In this document: piece after piece, positions 24,356-33,263 of the stretch | How positions within the stretch are numbered: position 1 is the first letter of the stretch | How the letters are laid out: each line of letters starts with the position of its first letter | Origin: Streptomyces spiroverticillatus | GTDB taxonomy: Bacteria > Actinomycetota > Actinomycetes > Streptomycetales > Streptomycetaceae | Length of the DNA: 64,000 bases | NCBI GenBank assembly: GCA_014650415.1 | Contig: BMUX01000018.1 | Span: 124,001-188,000, forward strand | Direction of reading: 5' to 3' | The notes under the pieces: model-generated | Databases searched by the model: none | Seen by the model: the letters and a program-made list of their open reading frames with translations, nothing else | What the model was told of the DNA's origin: nothing | Position numbers and translations under genes: made by a program

Positions 24356-24835
24356 TCACCCCTCAGCACCCGGCACCTCCGCACCCAGCACCTCCACCAC
24401 CCTGAACCTTTCCGCCACCACCAGCGTCTCGTCGTCCACGGTGAACCCCGGGTCCCCCATGGCCTCCCGCATCTCCTCCCCGTGCCAGAACGCCTCGTGC
24501 CCTGCCCGCCACTCGGCCACCGACGCGTACCCCTCGCCTTCGTCCAGCGCGTGCTGAAGATCCACGTCCCCCAGCCGCAGCACCCGCACCTCCGTGATCT
24601 CCAGCACCCCCACCTCCCGCCCCGCCGAGTCGATCAGGGCCGAGCGCTCGCCCACCGGCGGCAGTTCCTCGTCCTCCGCCTCGTACTCGCACAGCAGGCC
24701 CGTCGTCGACACCTTCCGCCCCGCGAGCACCGCCGCCACCAACTGGTCCCGCAGCGGCCCCGGATAGGCCAGCAGGTACGGCGGGAGCGGTGCGCGGGAG
24801 GGAGCGGTTCGGGCGGAATTCTGGTGGTCGTCCAT
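24356..24835 (-). CDS. ASCH-domain protein
   Basis: The 159-residue protein carries the ASCH signature: a beta-barrel with GRKVSTTGLL, where the GxKxxT loop is the nucleic-acid or nucleotide contact, then an acid-rich strand and FRVVEVL near the end. ASCH domains are PUA-like and are proposed to bind RNA; some members are ribonucleases or amidohydrolases acting on modified bases. It lies tail to tail with the flavin dehydrogenase. No partner gene is obvious. Confidence 0.78.
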   Translation of the reverse strand: MDDHQNSARTAPSRAPLPPYLLAYPGPLRDQLVAAVLAGRKVSTTGLLCEYEAEDEELPPVGERSALIDSAGREVGVLEITEVRVLRLGDVDLQHALDEGEGYASVAEWRAGHEAFWHGEEMREAMGDPGFTVDDETLVVAERFRVVEVLGAEVPGAEG

Positions 24836-25022
24836 GCGCCCAGCCTAGCCACGACAGGCCCCCTGCCTGGCCCGATGTCATCACCACGCAGACCAACCGC
24901 CGCACCGTCGACGCCAGTTGGACACCGCCCCGACAGGAACCGGCTTGACGCGGAGCCGCCCCTACCGCTTTGCTGTGCGTGATCAAAGCCTGCTCGTCGC
25001 GCGTCGTGGAGGTACCTCGCGG

Positions 25023-25967
25023 ATGGCCCCTCCTCCGCCCCTTCTCCGCCGCCGTCGCGGCGAACAGCCGCCCGACCCTGCCCTCGACGACGCCGAACTC
25101 ATAGAAGTGCGCGAGCAGTTGGGGCAGGGCAGATGGACCAAGGTCCGCTCCCTCCTCGCTCGTACCGGCGACGACTGGGACCGCCGCGGCCACCGCCTCC
25201 TCGTTCTCGCCGCCCCCAAGGGCACCCTCGCCTGGGCCCAGGACTGGCTCCTCGCCGAACCCGAAAGCGCCGACGCCGCAGCCCTGTTGGCCTGCGCCCA
25301 GGCCCAGGCCGCTCTCCTCGGCAAGGGCTGCCCCGACCGTGCCCGGCAGTCCTGCCGCAAGGTCGCCGAGCTGGCCCCCGAGGACCCCACGCCCTGGCTC
25401 GCCCTGCTCCTCCTCGCCCGCCACCTCGGCACCGAGGACGAGGTCACTCAGCTCTACGACCAGGTCAGGCTGCGGCACCCGGAGCACCACCACGCCCACC
25501 ACCTGATCATCGCCCGCCTCGCCGAGCGCCGCCCCGACATAGGGCAGGACCCCCTCCACGAGGTGTACGACTTCGCCGCCTGGGCCGCCGAACAGGCCCC
25601 CGCCGACTCCCCGTTGGCCGTCCTGCCCGTGGTCGCGCACGCCGAGCGCTACCGTGCGCTCGCCGTCGCCGGACAGGTCCCGGCCGAGCCGGAGCTGTCG
25701 GGGCACTGGTCGGGCCGCCGCGCCCGGCAGACCATGAAGGCCGCCTTCGACTGGTGGCTGGAGTGGGAGCGCGAGGACCACCCCCGTTCCCGCGTCGACC
25801 TCAACTACCTCGCCCACGCGAAGTTCTGCGAGGGCCGGTACGCCGAGGCCGCCGCCCTGTTCCACCGGATCGGCCCGCACCGTACGGCCGCCCCCTGGTC
25901 GTACCCCGACCGGGACCCCCACCAGGCCTTCCGCGCCGCACGCGGCGTCGTACTCGGAGACGCCTGA
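25023..25967 (+). CDS. Hypothetical protein with TPR-like helical repeats
   Basis: The 314-residue protein is not assignable to a named family from sequence alone. After a basic Pro-rich N-terminus it consists of paired helices with Ala/Leu spacing typical of TPR-like repeats (residues about 30-160) and ends with a FHRIGPHRTAAPWSYPD segment. It has no signal peptide or membrane helix. GGAGG at 25009-25013 supports ATG 25023. The APC permease gene starts 72 nt downstream, so they may be cotranscribed. Confidence 0.55.
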   Translation: MAPPPPLLRRRRGEQPPDPALDDAELIEVREQLGQGRWTKVRSLLARTGDDWDRRGHRLLVLAAPKGTLAWAQDWLLAEPESADAAALLACAQAQAALLGKGCPDRARQSCRKVAELAPEDPTPWLALLLLARHLGTEDEVTQLYDQVRLRHPEHHHAHHLIIARLAERRPDIGQDPLHEVYDFAAWAAEQAPADSPLAVLPVVAHAERYRALAVAGQVPAEPELSGHWSGRRARQTMKAAFDWWLEWEREDHPRSRVDLNYLAHAKFCEGRYAEAAALFHRIGPHRTAAPWSYPDRDPHQAFRAARGVVLGDA

Positions 25968-26039
25968 CCCCCCCCACGCGCAAGTCCAGCACCACCGCAC
26001 CCCTCCCACTCCGCCTACCCCCGAAGGGACAACCCCGCG

Positions 26040-27620
26040 ATGGCCACGGGCAGTTCACCCACCCGCACGACCCGAGAGACAGGCAGCGGCGACGCCGGAA
26101 TCAACACCTACAAGGGCGAGGAGGGCGCCCTGCGCGCCGGCCGCCTCGGCACCCTCGGCCTCCTGCTGTCCGTCCTCGCCGCCAGCGCACCCCTCATGGT
26201 CGTCGCCGGTGTCATGCCCACGATCTTCGGCGTGATGGGCGTGGTCGGCCAGCCGCTCCTCTTCCTCATCCTCGGCGCGGTGCTCCTCCTCTTCAGCGTC
26301 GGCTACGCCGAGATGAGCCGGCACGTCCACAACGCCGGCGCCTTCTACGCGTACATAGCCCGCGGCCTCGGCGCCACCGCCGGCGCCGGCGCCTCGCTGG
26401 TCGCCCTCGTCGCGTACAGCGCGATGCAGGTCGGCATCTTCGGCATCCTCGGCTTCGAGCTCTCCGGCATCTTCGCCACCTACCTCGACCTCAAGGTCGC
26501 CTGGTGGGTCTTCGCCCTGGTCTGCGTCGTCCTCATCGGCTTCCTCGGCTGGCTGAAGATCGACCTCAACGCCAAGGTGCTCGGCGTCCTGCTGCTCATC
26601 GAGTGCCTGCTCGTCGTCATCTTCGACGTCTCCGCCGTCGCCGAGCCCGCCAAGGCCACCGGCCTGTCCTTCGCCGCGTTCGACCCGTCCACGCTCTCCG
26701 GGCCCGGCGTCGCGCTCGGCACCGCGCTCTGCTTCTCCATCGCCGCGTTCGTCGGCTTCGAGCAGGCCCCGGTGTACGCCGAGGAGACCCAGCGCCCGCA
26801 CGTGATCGTCTCCCGCGTGATGTTCCTCGGCGTCGCCTACTCGGCGATCTTCCTGGCCCTCAGCTCCTGGGCGGTCAGCGTCGCCGCAGGCCCCGACAAG
26901 GTGTCCAAGCTCGCCACCGACCAGGGCCCCGGCATGCTCTTCACCCTGGTCCAGGAACGCCTCGGCACGACCTTCACCGACGTCCTGCACATCCTCTTCG
27001 TCACCGGCATGTTCGCCGCGCTCCTCAGCTTCCACAACGTCGTCGCCCGCTACTCCTTCGCGATGGGCCGCGAGGGCCTCCTCCCGGCCGCCTTCGGCCG
27101 TACGAACAAGAACAGCGGCGCCCCCGCCACCGGCTCCGTCCTCCAGACGGTCCTCTCCCTGGTCGTGGTCCTGGCCTTCGCGCTCACCGACGACAAGCCG
27201 ATCGACGACCCGACCACCCCGGTGCTGCACCTGTTCACCTGGATGGGCAACGTGGGCGCGCTCGGCGTCATCCTGCTGATGGCCGTCGCCTCGTTCGCCG
27301 TGATCGCCTTCTTCGTACGACGCGGGGCGGGCGGCGCGCAGAAGTGGCGCCTGCTCTGCTCGGGCCTGGCCGGAATCGCCCTGCTCGGCATCGCGGTCTA
27401 CACGGTCAAGGACTTCGCCATCCTGGTCGGCGCCGAGTCCGGCTCCGTACTCAGCTGGATTCTGCCCGCCATCATCGGCGTCACCGCCCTGGGCGGGCTC
27501 CTCTACGGTGTGGTCCTCAAGGCCAAGAAGCCCGAGGTGCACGCCCGGATCGGGCTCGGCAACGAGGCCTTCCAGCTCGACAAGGCCGCCGGCGCGGACC
27601 AGGAGCCCGCCGGACGCTGA
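26040..27620 (+). CDS. APC-family amino acid permease
   Basis: The 526-residue protein has about 12-13 membrane helices. The first helices carry LSVLAASAPLMVVAGVMPTIF, helix 3 SRHVHNAGAFYAYIARGLG, and the middle FVGFEQAPVYAEETQRPHVIVSR, an APC-superfamily landmark. Members exchange or import amino acids or amines across the cytoplasmic membrane. The substrate is not visible. An unstructured N-terminus (about 30 residues) precedes the transport core. Confidence 0.85.
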   Translation: MATGSSPTRTTRETGSGDAGINTYKGEEGALRAGRLGTLGLLLSVLAASAPLMVVAGVMPTIFGVMGVVGQPLLFLILGAVLLLFSVGYAEMSRHVHNAGAFYAYIARGLGATAGAGASLVALVAYSAMQVGIFGILGFELSGIFATYLDLKVAWWVFALVCVVLIGFLGWLKIDLNAKVLGVLLLIECLLVVIFDVSAVAEPAKATGLSFAAFDPSTLSGPGVALGTALCFSIAAFVGFEQAPVYAEETQRPHVIVSRVMFLGVAYSAIFLALSSWAVSVAAGPDKVSKLATDQGPGMLFTLVQERLGTTFTDVLHILFVTGMFAALLSFHNVVARYSFAMGREGLLPAAFGRTNKNSGAPATGSVLQTVLSLVVVLAFALTDDKPIDDPTTPVLHLFTWMGNVGALGVILLMAVASFAVIAFFVRRGAGGAQKWRLLCSGLAGIALLGIAVYTVKDFAILVGAESGSVLSWILPAIIGVTALGGLLYGVVLKAKKPEVHARIGLGNEAFQLDKAAGADQEPAGR

Positions 27621-27779
27621 CGCCCGCGGGTCGGGCGGGGGAGAGGTCGCGGCGCTTCCCCGCCCGGCCCCGGACCCCTGCCCACCCCGGGCCCCGCCGG
27701 CCCCCGCAAGGCATGACGAAAGTCTGACGAACACGCGCGGACCTTTGCACCAGGACCCCGCGAGTGCTCGAATCGAGAC

Positions 27780-28589
27780 GTGACCCCTCAACCACCGGAC
27801 GGGACCGCACCACCGCCACGGCCCGAACCGAAGCAACCCCCCGACGCCCAGCGGCCCGCCGACGCCGAGCGGCCCGCCGCCCCCGACCCCGGCACCCCCG
27901 TCGCCCGCCGTCTCGTCCTCGGCATGCTGGGCCTCGGCGCGGCCGGGGTGGCGGCCGCCCCGTACGTCCAGAAGGGCATCGACTCCTTCCTGGGCGCCGC
28001 GGCCGACAAGGACCCCACCGGCCTGACCGGGCTGTTCCCCAACAGCAGCGGCTTCCGCTACTACTCCGTCGCCGATTCCGTCCGCAAGAAGACCCCGGCC
28101 ACCTACCGCCTGGACATCGGCGGCCTCGTCGAGCGCCCCGTCAGCTACACGCTGGCCCAACTGCGGGCCCTGCCGCAGACCCGTGTCGTCCGTGACGTCC
28201 AGTGCGTCACCGGCTGGCGCGTCCCCGACACCCCCTTCGAGGGCGTACGCCTCTCCCACCTGCTGGACCTCGCCGGAGTGAAACCCACCGGCCGGGCCGT
28301 CCGCTTCCTGTGCTTCGACGGCACGTACAGCGAGAGCCTCACCCTCGACCAGGCCCGCCGCGACGACGTGCTGGTCGCCCTGAAGATGCAGGACAAGGAC
28401 CTCCCGCACAACCACGGCGGCCCGGTCCGCCTCTACGTCGCCCCCATGTACTTCTACAAGTCGGCGAAATGGCTCTCCGGCATCAACGTCACCGACCGGG
28501 TGCTGCCCGGCTACTGGGAGGAACTGGGCTATGACGTCGACGCCTGGGTCGGCAGGTCCAACGGACGCACCGACACCCCGACCGTCTGA
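27780..28589 (+). CDS. Molybdopterin-dependent oxidoreductase (sulfite-oxidase fold, MsrP/YedY-like)
   Basis: The 269-residue protein has a Pro-rich N-terminus, an Arg-Arg export-type segment (ARRLVLGMLGLGAAG) and a sulfite-oxidase-fold domain. The molybdenum-ligating Cys is Cys142 (RDVQCVTGW), with further pterin contacts in RFLCFDGTYSESL and NHGGPVRLYVAPMYFYKSAKW. Together with the overlapping cytochrome b gene it resembles MsrP-MsrQ, which repair oxidised methionine outside the membrane; other substrates are possible. GTG 27780 is the start because no better site is seen. Confidence 0.83.
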   Translation: MTPQPPDGTAPPPRPEPKQPPDAQRPADAERPAAPDPGTPVARRLVLGMLGLGAAGVAAAPYVQKGIDSFLGAAADKDPTGLTGLFPNSSGFRYYSVADSVRKKTPATYRLDIGGLVERPVSYTLAQLRALPQTRVVRDVQCVTGWRVPDTPFEGVRLSHLLDLAGVKPTGRAVRFLCFDGTYSESLTLDQARRDDVLVALKMQDKDLPHNHGGPVRLYVAPMYFYKSAKWLSGINVTDRVLPGYWEELGYDVDAWVGRSNGRTDTPTV

Positions 28590-29178
28590 ACTCCCCACCC
28601 GGGTCCGCCGGTTCACCCGCGCCGAACGCCTCGTCCACCGGGCGACCGCGACCCTCACCCTCCTGTGCGTCGCCACCGCCGCCTGCCTGTACGTCCCCGC
28701 GCTCGCCGAACTCGTCGGCCGCCGCCACCTGGTGGTCACCGTCCACATCTGGACCGGCGTCCTGCTCCCCGCCCCGTACCTCCTGGGCCTCGCCTCGCGC
28801 GCCTTCCGGGCCGACCTCGCGCTGCTGGCGCGCTTCACGTCGTACGACAAGGAATGGGTGCGCGCGGTGCGCCAGCGGCGCTTCCACCGCCCGGCGGGCA
28901 AGTTCAACGCGGGCCAGAAGCTCTACGCGGGATGGATCGCGGGGGCGGCCCTGGTGATGCTCGGCACGGGCCTGCTGATGTGGTTCACCCACCTCGCACC
29001 GCTGGCCTGGCGCACCGGAGCCACCTTCGTCCACGACTGGCTCGCCCTCGCCATGGGCGTCGTCATCGCCGGACACCTGTGGATGGCCCTGACCCACCCC
29101 GAGTCCCGCGTCGGCATGCGCACCGGCGAGGTCGACCGGGCCTGGGCCAAGGACGAACACCCCCACTGGAAGCCCTAA
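28531..29178 (+). CDS. Cytochrome b/b561-type membrane subunit paired with the molybdoenzyme
   Basis: The 215-residue protein has four membrane segments with His residues placed for heme binding (RLVHRATATLTLLCV, LVVTVHIWTGVLLP, THLAPLAWRTGATFVHDWLALAMGVVIAGHLWMALTHP). ATG 28531 follows GGGAGG at proper spacing and lies inside the 3' end of the molybdoenzyme gene (59-nt overlap in another frame), tying their expression. It would pass quinol electrons to the exported molybdopterin subunit. Confidence 0.8.
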   Translation: MTSTPGSAGPTDAPTPRPSELPTRVRRFTRAERLVHRATATLTLLCVATAACLYVPALAELVGRRHLVVTVHIWTGVLLPAPYLLGLASRAFRADLALLARFTSYDKEWVRAVRQRRFHRPAGKFNAGQKLYAGWIAGAALVMLGTGLLMWFTHLAPLAWRTGATFVHDWLALAMGVVIAGHLWMALTHPESRVGMRTGEVDRAWAKDEHPHWKP

Positions 29179-29678
29179 AGCTGCCGCAACGCCCCCACCA
29201 CCCGCTCCACGATCTCCTCCGGCGTCCCCTCCACCCCCACCGTCACCCCGAACTCGTCGCCCCCGAGCCCCTCCAGCGCCGCGAACTGCGAGTCCAGCAG
29301 CGCCACCGGCATGAAGTGGCCCTTGCGCTCCCGCATCCGCTCCTCGATCAACTCCCGCGCCCCCTCCAGGTGCACGAACGCCGCCCCCGGCGCCGCCTCC
29401 CGCAGCCGGTCCCGGTACGCCCGCTTCAGCGCCGAGCAGCTCACCACCCCGCCCGCCGTGCCTTGTTCCCGCGCCCAGCCGCCCACCAGATCGAGCCAGG
29501 GCAGGCGGTCGGCGTCGTCCAGGGGGACTCCGGCGGCCATCTTCGCGACGTTCGCCGCCGGGTGGAAGTCATCACCCTCCGCGTACGCGACGCCGAGCCT
29601 TTCCGCCAGCAATGCCCCGATTGTCGACTTCCCTGTACCCGCAACGCCCATGACCATTACCGCGTGTGAGAAATTCAT
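29175..29678 (-). CDS. gntK: Gluconokinase
   Basis: The 167-residue P-loop kinase has Walker A GVAGTGKST at about residues 11-19, the gluconokinase motif EGDDFHPAANVAKMAAGVPLDD, CSALKRAYRDRLR and RKGHFMPVALLDSQFAALE. It phosphorylates D-gluconate to 6-phosphogluconate, feeding the pentose phosphate pathway. It diverges from a GntR-family regulator 64 nt away, the common arrangement for local control. No gluconate permease of the GntP type is beside it. ATG 29678 gives MNFSHAVMVMG. Confidence 0.9.
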   Translation of the reverse strand: MNFSHAVMVMGVAGTGKSTIGALLAERLGVAYAEGDDFHPAANVAKMAAGVPLDDADRLPWLDLVGGWAREQGTAGGVVSCSALKRAYRDRLREAAPGAAFVHLEGARELIEERMRERKGHFMPVALLDSQFAALEGLGGDEFGVTVGVEGTPEEIVERVVGALRQL

Positions 29679-29742
29679 CAGCCGACCCGATCCCCTCTGT
29701 TCACTCTTGACGCGCCAGTAACAACGCCCGAGCATTCTCCGC

Positions 29743-30543
29743 ATGGTCTTGTCAGACAGCCGGACAACCCCCGGCGGCGCCCCCACGAGCGGCACCGCCC
29801 CCAGCGGCGACCCCTCCGGCGACCGCGGAGACCGTGACGGTCTTGTGCCCCGACGCGTCAGCGCCACCGACGTCGTCCTCGCACATCTGCGCGCCGCCAT
29901 CGAGTCCGGCGAACTGGCCGTGGGCGACAAGCTCCCCACCGAGGCGGAACTCGGCCGACGGCACGACGTCAGCCGCTCCGTGGTCCGCGAAGCCCTGCGC
30001 ACCCTCCAGGCCCTCGGCCTGACGGCCTCCCGCGCGGGCAAGGGTACGTACGTGCTCTCGCCCCGCCCCAACCCGGTCTTCGGCTCGTACTCGGCCCGTG
30101 ACCTGCTGGAAGTCCGACGTCACGTGGAGATCCCCGCGGCGGGGTACGCTGCTTCGCGCCGCACCCAGGACGACATCGATCACCTGCTGACACTGATCGA
30201 GAGGATGGAGCGCGAGACCGACTCCACCGCCTGGGTGGCGCTGGACTCCCTCTTCCACCTCGCCGTCGCCGGGGCCTCGGGCAACCCCGTCTTCCAGAAG
30301 ATCATCGAAGAGATACGGGACGCCCTGGCGCGGCAGTCCAGCTTCCTGAACCGACTCGGGGACCGACGACGCCAGTCGGAAGCCGAGCACCGGGCGCTGA
30401 TCGAAGCGATCGTCGAGGGGTCCGAGGGGGCAGCCGTGCACGCCATGGCCGCCCACCTCGAACGCGTCGAGACCGCCCTGCATGCGATCGTGCGCCCCGG
30501 TACCGCACACACCCCACACGAAGGCGAAGCGATACATGAGTGA
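29743..30543 (+). CDS. GntR/FadR-family transcriptional regulator next to gntK
   Basis: The 266-residue protein has a disordered N-terminus, a GntR winged helix (about residues 40-105: VVLAHLRAAIESGELAVGDKLPTEAELGRRHDVSRSVVREALRTL) and an FCD ligand domain with metal-binding Asp/His residues. It probably controls gntK and itself. The assigned ATG is uncertain: a FadR-like site (TTGTCAGACA) overlaps codons 3-6, so translation could begin further down, for example at GTG 29845. Its stop overlaps the permease start by 8 nt. Confidence 0.82.
   Translation: MVLSDSRTTPGGAPTSGTAPSGDPSGDRGDRDGLVPRRVSATDVVLAHLRAAIESGELAVGDKLPTEAELGRRHDVSRSVVREALRTLQALGLTASRAGKGTYVLSPRPNPVFGSYSARDLLEVRRHVEIPAAGYAASRRTQDDIDHLLTLIERMERETDSTAWVALDSLFHLAVAGASGNPVFQKIIEEIRDALARQSSFLNRLGDRRRQSEAEHRALIEAIVEGSEGAAVHAMAAHLERVETALHAIVRPGTAHTPHEGEAIHE
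29749..29767. promoter_or_regulatory. GntR/FadR-type operator candidate
   Basis: TTGTCAGACAGCCGGACAA contains TTGTCAGACA, which fits the TNGTNNNACNA consensus of FadR-subfamily regulators, plus a second GGACAA half. It lies between gntK and the regulator core and overlaps the annotated start of the regulator. Confidence 0.5.
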
Positions 30544-32011
30544 CCGCACCCGCACTGCGGCAGTCGACACCGCCCCGCCGTCCCCTCCCTCGACGTCCCC
30601 GCACGTCGACGCGGGTGACGAGGGTTACAGCAAGGACCTCAAGTCCCGCCACATCAACATGATCGCCATCGGTGGCGCCATCGGCACCGGCCTCTTCCTG
30701 GGCGCCGGCGGCCGGATGGCGGGCGCGGGCCCCTCCCTGGCCATCGCCTACGCCGTCTGCGGCGTCTTCGCGTTCTTCGTGGTGCGCGCGCTCGGCGAAC
30801 TGGTCCTGTACCGGCCGTCCTCCGGCGCGTTCGTCTCCTACGCCCGTGAGTTCATGGGCGAGAAGGGGGCGTACGCCGCGGGCTGGATGTACTTCCTGAA
30901 CTGGTCGACCACCGCCGTCGCCGACATCACCGCCGCCGCGACCTACGCGCACTTCTGGGCGATGTTCAGCGACATCCCGCAGTGGATCCTCGCCCTGATC
31001 GCCCTGTCGATCGTGCTGACCGCCAACCTCATCTCGGTGAAGTACTTCGGCGAGATGGAGTTCTGGTTCTCGATCGTCAAGGTCGCCGCCCTGGTGATCT
31101 TCATGCTGATCGGCATCTACCTGCTGGTCACCCAGACCCCGGTCGACGGCCACACCCCCGGCTTCTCGACCATCTCCGACGGCGGCGGCATCTTCCCGAT
31201 GGGCGTCCTGCCGATGCTCATCGTCATCCAGGGCGTCGTCTTCGCGTACGCCTCGGTGGAGCTGTGCGGCGTCGCCGCGGGCGAGACCGAGGAGCCGCAC
31301 AAGGTGCTCCCCAAGGCGATCAACTCGATCATGTGGCGCGTCGGCATCTTCTACGTCGGCTCGGTCGCCCTGCTCGCCCTGCTGCTGCCGTACACGGCCT
31401 ACAGCGACAAGCAGAGCCCGTTCGTCACCGTCATGGACAAGATCGGCGTCCCGGGCGCTGCGGGCATCATGAACCTCGTCGTCCTCACCGCCGCCCTCTC
31501 CAGCCTCAACTCCGGCCTCTACTCCACCGGCCGCATCCTGCGCTCGATGTCCCTCGCGGGCTCCGCCCCGAAGTTCACCGGCCTGATGAACAAGGGCCAG
31601 GTCCCCTACGGCGGCATCCTGCTCACCGCGGGCTTCGGCGTCCTGGGCGTCGGGCTGAACTTCTTCGTCCCCAAGAACGCCTTCGAGATCGTCCTCAACT
31701 TCGCCTCGATCGGCATCCTCGGCACCTGGGCGATGATCATGATCTGCTCGCTGCTGTTCTGGCGCCGCTCCAAGGAGGGCCTCCTGGAGCGCCCTTCGTA
31801 CAAGCTGCCCTGGGCGCCGTACACCCAGATCGTCACGCTGGTCTTCCTCGCCTGCGTGCTGTTCCTGATGTGGTACGGCGGCGGGGACGGCCGCAAGACT
31901 GTGTACTGCCTGCCGATCATCGCGGCGGCCCTGGTCGGCGGCTGGTTCGTCGTACGCCGCCGGGTCACCGCGATCGCGGCACAGCGGGCGAAGGAGTCCG
32001 CGGAGTCCTGA
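30536..32011 (+). CDS. Amino acid permease, AAT/APC type (GabP/AnsP-like)
   Basis: The 491-residue permease has 12 predicted helices. The amino-acid-transporter signature SRHINMIAIGGAIGTGLFLGAGG is at about residues 40-62, and VELCGVAAGETEEPHKVLPKAIN precedes helix 7. This is the family of GABA, asparagine and aromatic amino acid permeases; the substrate is open. Its ATG lies 8 nt inside the GntR gene, so expression is coupled to the regulator. That is unusual beside gntK, where a gluconate permease would be expected. Confidence 0.85.
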   Translation: MSDRTRTAAVDTAPPSPPSTSPHVDAGDEGYSKDLKSRHINMIAIGGAIGTGLFLGAGGRMAGAGPSLAIAYAVCGVFAFFVVRALGELVLYRPSSGAFVSYAREFMGEKGAYAAGWMYFLNWSTTAVADITAAATYAHFWAMFSDIPQWILALIALSIVLTANLISVKYFGEMEFWFSIVKVAALVIFMLIGIYLLVTQTPVDGHTPGFSTISDGGGIFPMGVLPMLIVIQGVVFAYASVELCGVAAGETEEPHKVLPKAINSIMWRVGIFYVGSVALLALLLPYTAYSDKQSPFVTVMDKIGVPGAAGIMNLVVLTAALSSLNSGLYSTGRILRSMSLAGSAPKFTGLMNKGQVPYGGILLTAGFGVLGVGLNFFVPKNAFEIVLNFASIGILGTWAMIMICSLLFWRRSKEGLLERPSYKLPWAPYTQIVTLVFLACVLFLMWYGGGDGRKTVYCLPIIAAALVGGWFVVRRRVTAIAAQRAKESAES

Positions 32012-32034
32012 CCTCCGGACTCACCCGAAACCCT

Positions 32035-32068
32035 CGTCGGCCGTCTCCCTCCGGGGAGGCGGCCGACG
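32035..32068 (+). terminator. Terminator after the amino acid permease
   Basis: The stem CGTCGGCCGTCTCCC pairs with GGGAGGCGGCCGACG over 15 bp including one T-G wobble, around a four-base TCCG loop, 23 nt after the stop codon. Confidence 0.75.
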
Positions 32069-32177
32069 GGCGTATGGTCGAGGGGTTCCTTGATCACGGC
32101 ACCCGCGCCCGTCGTCCCCCGGCCCTTACGCGAGGATCACCGGGAAGATCACTGAGAACCGGAAGGAAACCCACCGC

Positions 32178-33263
32178 ATGTCGCAGCAGGTACTCGGGGT
32201 CATCGCCCCGGGCAAGAACGAACCGGTCCGCGTCGAGACCATCGTCGTCCCGGACCCCGGACCGGGCGAGGCCGTGGTGAAGATCCAGGCCTGTGGCGTC
32301 TGCCACACGGACCTCCACTACAAGCAGGGCGGCATCAACGACGACTTCCCCTTCCTCCTCGGCCACGAGGCGGCGGGCATCGTCGAGTCCGTCGGCGAGG
32401 GCGTCACCGACGTCGCCCCCGGCGACTTCGTGATCCTCAACTGGCGCGCGGTCTGCGGCCAGTGCCGCGCCTGTCTGCGCGGTCGCCCCCAGTACTGTTT
32501 CGCCACCCACAACGCCAAGCAGAAGATGACCCTGCTCGACGGCACGGAACTCTCCCCGGCCCTGGGCATCGGCGCCTTCGCCGAGAAGACCCTCGTCGCC
32601 GCCGGCCAGTGCACCAAGGTCGACCCCTCGGTCTCCCCGGCCGTCGCCGGCCTCCTCGGCTGCGGCGTCATGGCGGGCATCGGCGCCGCCATCAACACCG
32701 GCCAGGTCGGCCGCGGCGACTCGGTCGCCGTCATCGGCTGCGGGGGAGTGGGCGACGCCGCGATCGTCGGCGCCCGCCTCGCCGGAGCAGCGAAGATCAT
32801 CGCCGTCGACATCGACGACCGCAAGCTCGAAACCGCCAAGACCATGGGCGCCACCCACACGGTCAACTCCAAGTCCTCCGAACCCGTCGAGGCCATCCGC
32901 GCCCTCACCGACGGCAACGGCGCCGACGTCGTCATCGAGGCCGTTGGCCGCCCCGAGACGTACAAGCAGGCCTTCTACGCCCGCGACCTCGCCGGCACGG
33001 TCGTCCTCGTCGGCGTACCCACCCCCGACATGCAGCTCGAACTGCCCCTCCTGGACGTCTTCGGCCGCGGCGGCGCGCTCAAGTCCTCCTGGTACGGCGA
33101 CTGCTTGCCCTCCCGCGACTTCCCGATGCTGATCGACCTGCACCAGCAGGGCCGCATCGACCTGGCCGCGTTCGTCACCGAGACCATCGGACTCGGCGAC
33201 GTCGAGAAGGCCTTCGCGCGCATGCACGAGGGCGACGTCCTGCGCTCGGTGGTGACCTTCTGA
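32178..33263 (+). CDS. mscR: S-(hydroxymethyl)mycothiol dehydrogenase (mycothiol-dependent formaldehyde dehydrogenase)
   Basis: The 361-residue zinc alcohol dehydrogenase has the catalytic-zinc motifs ACGVCHTDLHY and LGHEAAG, the four-Cys structural zinc loop (CGQCRACLRGRPQYC), and the NAD loop VIGCGGVGD. The class III-type layout in an organism that makes mycothiol, together with the overlapping hydrolase gene, identifies the formaldehyde/nitrosomycothiol dehydrogenase known as MscR. It oxidises S-hydroxymethylmycothiol to S-formylmycothiol with NAD+ and also reduces S-nitrosomycothiol. mshC for mycothiol synthesis is about 14 kb away in this window. Confidence 0.9.
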   Translation: MSQQVLGVIAPGKNEPVRVETIVVPDPGPGEAVVKIQACGVCHTDLHYKQGGINDDFPFLLGHEAAGIVESVGEGVTDVAPGDFVILNWRAVCGQCRACLRGRPQYCFATHNAKQKMTLLDGTELSPALGIGAFAEKTLVAAGQCTKVDPSVSPAVAGLLGCGVMAGIGAAINTGQVGRGDSVAVIGCGGVGDAAIVGARLAGAAKIIAVDIDDRKLETAKTMGATHTVNSKSSEPVEAIRALTDGNGADVVIEAVGRPETYKQAFYARDLAGTVVLVGVPTPDMQLELPLLDVFGRGGALKSSWYGDCLPSRDFPMLIDLHQQGRIDLAAFVTETIGLGDVEKAFARMHEGDVLRSVVTF

